Positions 60,012-64,000 of a stretch of 64,000 nt of DNA are shown one piece after another (the stretch's first letter is position 1; every line of letters begins with the position of its first letter). The notes beneath the pieces are model-generated. The model was not told the origin of the DNA and did no database searches. It saw only the letters and a program-made list of their open reading frames with translations. The DNA lies in NCBI RefSeq assembly GCF_050433445.1, contig NZ_JBNPXF010000011.1, forward strand, positions 1-64,000, read 5' to 3'. Source of the stretch: Kroppenstedtia sanguinis. GTDB taxonomy: Bacteria; Bacillota; Bacilli; Thermoactinomycetales; DSM-45169. A program made the position numbers and the translations under genes.

Positions 60012-60945
60012 GGTAGTAAATCCGCTCAAAGGCAGGATCGCCCAACGATTAAATCTGAATCCGGATCAAGAGCTGGATCGATTCCTTTCCCATCCCGCCA
60101 TCCGTTCTTTTCAACAAAAACATCCCGAAGTTTCGAGGGAGCTGTATCGTCGTTCGCAGATTCATTTGCGACAGATGGTGATAGAACGGGAACAGTGTGA
60201 TCGGTGTCCTGGGCTGGATCGGTGCCCCAACCTGATGAAGGGGCACCGCCCTGATTTACATCTTTATAGCGGGTACTTGGAACTGAGATTGGCCCCCTGT
60301 GAAAAGCAAATAGCCCAGGAGGAGGAGCGGAAACGGAAAGAACTGATCAAAAGCCACTACATCCCCAAGGATATCCTAAATGCAACCTTTGAATCGATTA
60401 ATCCATCCCCCAAACGGATACAAGCCATTCAAGCGGCGATGGATTTTTGTGACCGATTTGCCTCATCAGGACATTCGGAAAAGGGACTTTATCTCTATGG
60501 TCCCTTCGGGGTGGGGAAGAGTCGGATCGCGGGGGCCATGGCGCAATACCTTGTCAGGTACAACATAGACTCTTTGATGGTATACGTCCCGGATTTTATT
60601 CGGGAAGTGAAGGATTCGATCCGTGATGGGACGGTGCAACAGAAGCTGGATGCACTAAAGAAAGCTACAGTTTTGATTCTGGATGATATCGGGGCGGAGA
60701 ATATGACACCTTGGATCCGAGATGAGATTTTGGGAGCGATCCTGCAGTACCGGATGATGGAAAAGTTGCCGACAGTGATGACCTCCAATCTGGATTTAAA
60801 CGAACTGGAAGAGCATTTGACCTATTCGGAGAAAGGGGGGGCCGAGCGGTTGAAGGCGAAACGGATCATGGAACGAATCCGGCACCTGGTGGATGTCTAC
60901 TATGTGGGTGGTCCCAACCGCAGGGAGGAAAATCCCTCAAATTAA
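59995..60945 (+). CDS. dnaI: Primosomal helicase loader DnaI
   Basis: 316 aa. The N-terminal domain has a zinc-type cluster CDRCPGLDRC near residue 63, with a further Cys later. An AAA+ ATPase domain follows: LYGPFGVGKSRIAGAMAQYL (Walker A), VLILDDIGAENMTPW (Walker B) and MTSNLDLNELEEHL (sensor 1). Loads the replicative helicase onto DNA. AAAGGAGGG lies 9 nt before the ATG, inside the end of dnaB. Confidence 0.95.
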   Translation: MERIDKVVNPLKGRIAQRLNLNPDQELDRFLSHPAIRSFQQKHPEVSRELYRRSQIHLRQMVIEREQCDRCPGLDRCPNLMKGHRPDLHLYSGYLELRLAPCEKQIAQEEERKRKELIKSHYIPKDILNATFESINPSPKRIQAIQAAMDFCDRFASSGHSEKGLYLYGPFGVGKSRIAGAMAQYLVRYNIDSLMVYVPDFIREVKDSIRDGTVQQKLDALKKATVLILDDIGAENMTPWIRDEILGAILQYRMMEKLPTVMTSNLDLNELEEHLTYSEKGGAERLKAKRIMERIRHLVDVYYVGGPNRREENPSN

Positions 60946-60948
60946 TCC

Positions 60949-60977
60949 TTGCTTCCCGGTGTATATCATGGTATAAT
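60949..60977 (+). promoter_or_regulatory. Promoter of the tRNA cluster
   Basis: TTGCTT (60949-60954), 17 nt, TATAAT (60972-60977), directly after dnaI and about 28 nt before tRNA-Phe. Confidence 0.7.
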
Positions 60978-61004
60978 CTTTTTTGTCGCAAGTTAATTAG
61001 TAGT

Positions 61005-61080
<76 letters not shown>

Positions 61081-61088
61081 TCGTACGA

Positions 61089-61163
61089 GCGGATGTGGCT
61101 CAGTGGTAGAGCACCGCCTTGCCAAGGCGGGAGTCGCGGGTTCGAATCCCGTCGTCCGCTCCA
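61089..61163 (+). tRNA. tRNA-Gly (GCC)
   Basis: 75 nt with encoded CCA. Acceptor GCGGATG/CGTCCGC, anticodon loop TTGCCAA between CCGCC and GGCGG, T loop TTCGAAT. Confidence 0.97.
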
Positions 61164-61172
61164 TTTTTATAT

Positions 61173-61261
61173 GCCGGGGTGGCGGAATTGGTAGACGCAC
61201 GGGACTTAAAATCCCGGGGTGGAGATCCACCGTGTCGGTTCGAGTCCGACCCTCGGTACCA
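61173..61261 (+). tRNA. tRNA-Leu (TAA)
   Basis: 89 nt with encoded CCA, a long variable arm, anticodon loop CTTAAAA, T loop TTCGAGT. Acceptor GCCGGGG pairs with CCTCGGT through two wobble pairs. Confidence 0.95.
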
Positions 61262-61281
61262 AACTGATCTCGATTGATGCA

Positions 61282-61311
61282 AGAGACCGTAACAGGAGCG
61301 GTCTCTTTTTG
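61282..61311 (+). terminator. Terminator of the tRNA cluster
   Basis: AGAGACCG, loop, CGGTCTCT, then T-run. Confidence 0.9.
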
Positions 61312-61475
61312 TTTTCAGAAAAACCGTCGCCGGACTCGTCAGATACTTAATGTTCGTGTAAAATGGTTTTATACAGGTGAGAGGAAAATGCCGGAAACCG
61401 ATCCCGAGGGCCGGTTTTTTTCTTAGCCTGGAGACCAAACATATGTTGGTAGTCATTCCGAAAGGAGGAAGTAAA

Positions 61476-62132
61476 GTGACGGGCAATACCCATCTGTCAC
61501 TGGGATTGACAGCGGGAGCGGTGGCTGTAGGTGTCACGGGTACAGGAGGTCATGTCTTGGAAGCAGCGGGAATGGTGCTGATCGCCTCCCTAGGCTCCCT
61601 CGTGCCGGATATCGATGAGGATAACAGCATATTGAACAACCTGCTGTTCAAATCGATCCGTTACCGGTCGGCCGCCTTGGCGATTCTGGGCACTGTCTTG
61701 GCTCTATTTGCACTACTTCAGGGGATGGACTGGTGGATTTTCTTTGCAGGGGTCTATGTAGCCGGGGTGGCGTTTCTTCCCCACCGCAGTTTTACTCACT
61801 CATTAGTATCTATGGGCATTGTCACTTGGATCACTTATCTGGCTCATCCTCCCTATGCCGTGGCTATGGCTCTGGGATACTTTTCCCACCTCCTGGCAGA
61901 TGCCGTCACGGTTGGAGGCGTTCCCTTCTTCTGGCCTTGGAAACAACGAATCGGTCTGAAAAATCTGGGAGTGCGGATTCGATCCGGGGATACGATTGAC
62001 AAAGTGACAGGGAAAATCTCGATGTATGGAGGATGCGTTGCTCTGATCTGGTTGTTTTTTCAGGAGACTTCCTTTGATCCCTTTTTTAGCTCCTTCGATA
62101 CGGTGAAGGGCTTATTCGGCTGGGGCGGATAA
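61476..62132 (+). CDS. YdjM-family membrane-bound metal-dependent hydrolase
   Basis: 218 aa from the GTG at 61476 (AAAGGAGGAAG upstream; the frame extends to 61377). DUF457/YdjM family with several membrane helices and the His/Asp metal residues in NTHLSLG, LVPDIDEDNS, PHRSFTHSL and FSHLLADAVT. The family is predicted to be a membrane hydrolase; the substrate is unknown. In enterobacteria ydjM is LexA-controlled; I see no full LexA site here. It is closely followed by the nuclease gene (3 nt gap). Confidence 0.85.
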   Translation: MTGNTHLSLGLTAGAVAVGVTGTGGHVLEAAGMVLIASLGSLVPDIDEDNSILNNLLFKSIRYRSAALAILGTVLALFALLQGMDWWIFFAGVYVAGVAFLPHRSFTHSLVSMGIVTWITYLAHPPYAVAMALGYFSHLLADAVTVGGVPFFWPWKQRIGLKNLGVRIRSGDTIDKVTGKISMYGGCVALIWLFFQETSFDPFFSSFDTVKGLFGWGG

Positions 62133-62135
62133 GAG

Positions 62136-62867
62136 ATGATGAGAAAAAGAAACAGTCAGAAGTGGCTTCTCCTTGGGTTGTTGCTCCTGCTTCTGCTAGC
62201 GGTCGGGTGTCAGAAGGAGGAGTCGGAGGGAACCGGTGCAAGGGTGGAAGGATTAAAACCCCCGGCCCAAGCCTTGGAAGAAGGAGAAGTGGTTCGTGTC
62301 ATCGACGGGGATACAGTCGTCGTCGAGACAGATGGAAAAAAGGAAAAGGTTCGGTTGATCGGTGTTAACACGCCGGAGACAAATCACCCAAAAATCGGTG
62401 TGGAATATTACGGGAAGGAAGCCTCCAAGTATACGAAGGATCGCTTACATGGAAAGGATGTCCGGCTGGAACTGGATCAGGAGAAACGGGATCGGTACGG
62501 CCGTTTGTTGGCGTATTTGTGGATGGAAGATGAACTGTTTAACGCCACGCTGGTCCAAGAAGGATATGCTCGGATTATGACTGTGCAGCCCAATGTGAAA
62601 TATGAGAAAACCTTCCTTCGCTTGGAGCGAGAGGCGCGAAAGCAGGATGTGGGACTTTGGCAGAAGGAAGGTGCTAGGGTAGCGGAGAAGAACGGGCAGA
62701 GTGGAGATTGCGTGGGGAAAATCAAAGGAAATGTCAACCGGCAAGGGGATCAAATTTATCATACACGGATGAGCCCTCAATATGATGAAACGAAGCCGGA
62801 ACGATGGTTTTGCACAGAGAAGGAAGCAGAGGATGCTGGTTTCCGCGCACCGGGCAACGCCTCCTGA
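62136..62867 (+). CDS. Thermonuclease-family lipoprotein
   Basis: 243 aa. Lipoprotein signal ending LAVGC (lipid-anchored Cys near residue 25), then a staphylococcal-nuclease domain: VVRVIDGDTVVV (metal Asp), VRLIGVNTPET (Arg) and DRYGRLLAYLW (Arg), degrading DNA and RNA with calcium. The C-terminal part (about residues 190-240) holds the two-Cys module CVGKIKGNVN ... ERWFCTEKEAEDAGFR often fused to such nucleases. It would act on the outer face of the membrane. DNA uptake processing or nucleotide scavenging are possible roles. Confidence 0.9.
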   Translation: MMRKRNSQKWLLLGLLLLLLLAVGCQKEESEGTGARVEGLKPPAQALEEGEVVRVIDGDTVVVETDGKKEKVRLIGVNTPETNHPKIGVEYYGKEASKYTKDRLHGKDVRLELDQEKRDRYGRLLAYLWMEDELFNATLVQEGYARIMTVQPNVKYEKTFLRLEREARKQDVGLWQKEGARVAEKNGQSGDCVGKIKGNVNRQGDQIYHTRMSPQYDETKPERWFCTEKEAEDAGFRAPGNAS

Positions 62868-63031
62868 GAAGTCCTTCTGAGGCGTATCTTGTAAGGCCAT
62901 ACTTCAGGCTGGATCTTGTTTTGACAAACCAGGCGGGACCGAATCATCAGGCGTACCATGGTTGGACGTATACCTTACAACCGCCTCCCATATACTAGAT
63001 TTAAACGATGGACAAAGCGGGGGGCGGAGGA

Positions 63032-63931
63032 ATGGTCGCTTATCAGATCTCGGTTCCGGGACCGCTGACATCACGGGAAGCCGGACAGATGCGCGAACTG
63101 TTGAAAAAACAGGCCGCCCGTTTGGAACGCTCCCATTCCGGTTTCAGCTGTCAATGGGAGGAAGTCGGCAAGGGGACTCGTACCGTTTTTTATATCCATA
63201 ATTGGGAAGAGGATGATTCGGAGCAGACTTTGCGTCATTCTCTGGGCAGAGCGGTAGCGGATTATTATTTGACTGTAAATGAGCCAGATTTGATTCACTG
63301 GATCATCACCCAGGAATTTAAGTACCGAAACCCGGGGGAATCCAGGGAGATTGAACGTTATGCTTATCACCTGCTGGATGATTCCGAGTCGGAAGAGCCT
63401 TCTCACCAAAGAAGAAAATATCGGATGGCTCGCCAAATCGCCAGGTATTTCTTCAGCCATCAGGATTTAGCTGTCGATGGATATTTCCAATTTCGCATGA
63501 AACGGTACCGGGAGATTTTGCGAAAGTTGGTAGAGCATGCGATTGACGAGTATTTGCTTGATCAGGAGTATCGGGAGTTTATCGATCTGCTCCGCTATTT
63601 TGTCTCTATCCAGCAACCGAAAGTACAGCTGGTGCATGTCATCCATACCGACACCCGAAGATTTCGTCTTCTCGATGGGGAGGGCCGGCCTCTAGAGATG
63701 GACCAGATGGATCATACTGTGGAGGAGTTGATGGATCAGGTCTCCTCCCATGAAGATCTTATTGTCAGTACACTGTTGACAGTGGCTCCAGAACAAGTGA
63801 TCCTACATACACGAAATCCGGAGGAGAATGTCATCCGCACCCTGAAACAGGTGTTTGAAGAGCGGATGGTGATCTGTAGCGGCTGTTCCGGTTGCCGGCA
63901 AGGGAAAGACGGTTTTGCTCCCGAAGGTTGA
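63032..63931 (+). CDS. ytxC: Sporulation-associated protein YtxC
   Basis: About 299 aa from the ATG at 63032 (purine-rich GGCGGAGG just upstream; the frame opens at an SD-less ATG 63008). Position after dnaI and towards thrS, length and mostly helical, charged sequence with RYAYHLLDDSES and RKLVEHAIDEYLLDQEYREF match the YtxC family, annotated as a putative sporulation protein. No catalytic motif is visible. Ends with CSGCSGC, a possible metal-binding Cys pair set. Confidence 0.75.
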   Translation: MVAYQISVPGPLTSREAGQMRELLKKQAARLERSHSGFSCQWEEVGKGTRTVFYIHNWEEDDSEQTLRHSLGRAVADYYLTVNEPDLIHWIITQEFKYRNPGESREIERYAYHLLDDSESEEPSHQRRKYRMARQIARYFFSHQDLAVDGYFQFRMKRYREILRKLVEHAIDEYLLDQEYREFIDLLRYFVSIQQPKVQLVHVIHTDTRRFRLLDGEGRPLEMDQMDHTVEELMDQVSSHEDLIVSTLLTVAPEQVILHTRNPEENVIRTLKQVFEERMVICSGCSGCRQGKDGFAPEG

Positions 63932-63956
63932 CGCGAGTAGGCCTCGGCGGTATAAT
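63928..63956 (+). promoter_or_regulatory. Strong promoter at the right edge
   Basis: TTGACG (63928-63933), 17 nt, TATAAT (63951-63956). It overlaps the ytxC stop. By synteny the next gene could be thrS with a T-box leader, but the window ends too soon to see it. Confidence 0.75.
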
Positions 63957-64000
63957 TACAGCAATTCACGGTCCGAGGTCGAATCGGATCTGGCGATGAT

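Overview
The window is a stretch of Bacillales chromosome with moderate-to-high G+C, many TTG and GTG starts, and strong Shine-Dalgarno (SD) sequences. From about 17.1 kb rightwards it follows the Bacillus subtilis order: malic enzyme, accD, accA, pfkA, pyk, ytvI, citZ, icd, mdh, phoP, phoR, then polA, mutM, coaE, gapB, nrdR, dnaB, dnaI, ytxC. A strong promoter sits at the right edge, where thrS would follow. The base composition and the mix of Bacillus-type operons with foreign genes would suit the Thermoactinomycetaceae, but that assignment is inference.

Layout. 0-2 kb: a gene-free, hairpin-rich edge and a divergent pair of AT-rich membrane-protein genes that look foreign. 2-13.7 kb: a mosaic of small units, namely glycerate kinase, a spermidine-synthase-like protein, an ABC-F ATPase with a leader-peptide attenuator, cbiA-cobQ, a NaChBac-type channel and modAB without modC. 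13.7-16.9 kb: three XRE regulators around a divergent operator region, then a decayed nitrite/sulfite reductase fragment. 17-33.5 kb: the conserved central-metabolism block ending in phoPR. 33.5-51.7 kb: an insertion relative to B. subtilis between phoR and polA, carrying blaI-blaR1-bla, pstSCAB1B2-phoU with a Pho box, a LOG-family gene, a CadC-type repressor with a CadA ATPase, arylamine N-acetyltransferase, a GltB-like protein, csoR and a DUF3231 protein. 51.8-64 kb: the conserved replication and repair block, three tRNAs (Phe, Gly, Leu), a YdjM-type membrane protein, a nuclease lipoprotein and ytxC.

The most notable non-coding feature is a family of roughly 0.1-0.4 kb elements lying between genes. 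They have inverted ends (consensus about CAGGGCTGTTGATTAACCAT), large internal hairpins and a modular core. At least five copies are flanked by 9-10 bp direct repeats, so they look like non-autonomous transposons (MITEs). No transposase for them lies in the window.

How the genes work together. accDA feed fatty acid synthesis, while pfkA, pyk, malic enzyme, citZ, icd and mdh cover glycolysis, the pyruvate node and the TCA cycle. gapB is the gluconeogenic GAPDH and has a CcpN-type site in its promoter. PhoPR probably controls the nearby pst operon through the Pho box. BlaR1-BlaI control the lipoprotein beta-lactamase. The CadC-type repressor controls the P-type ATPase through a 30-bp perfect palindrome.
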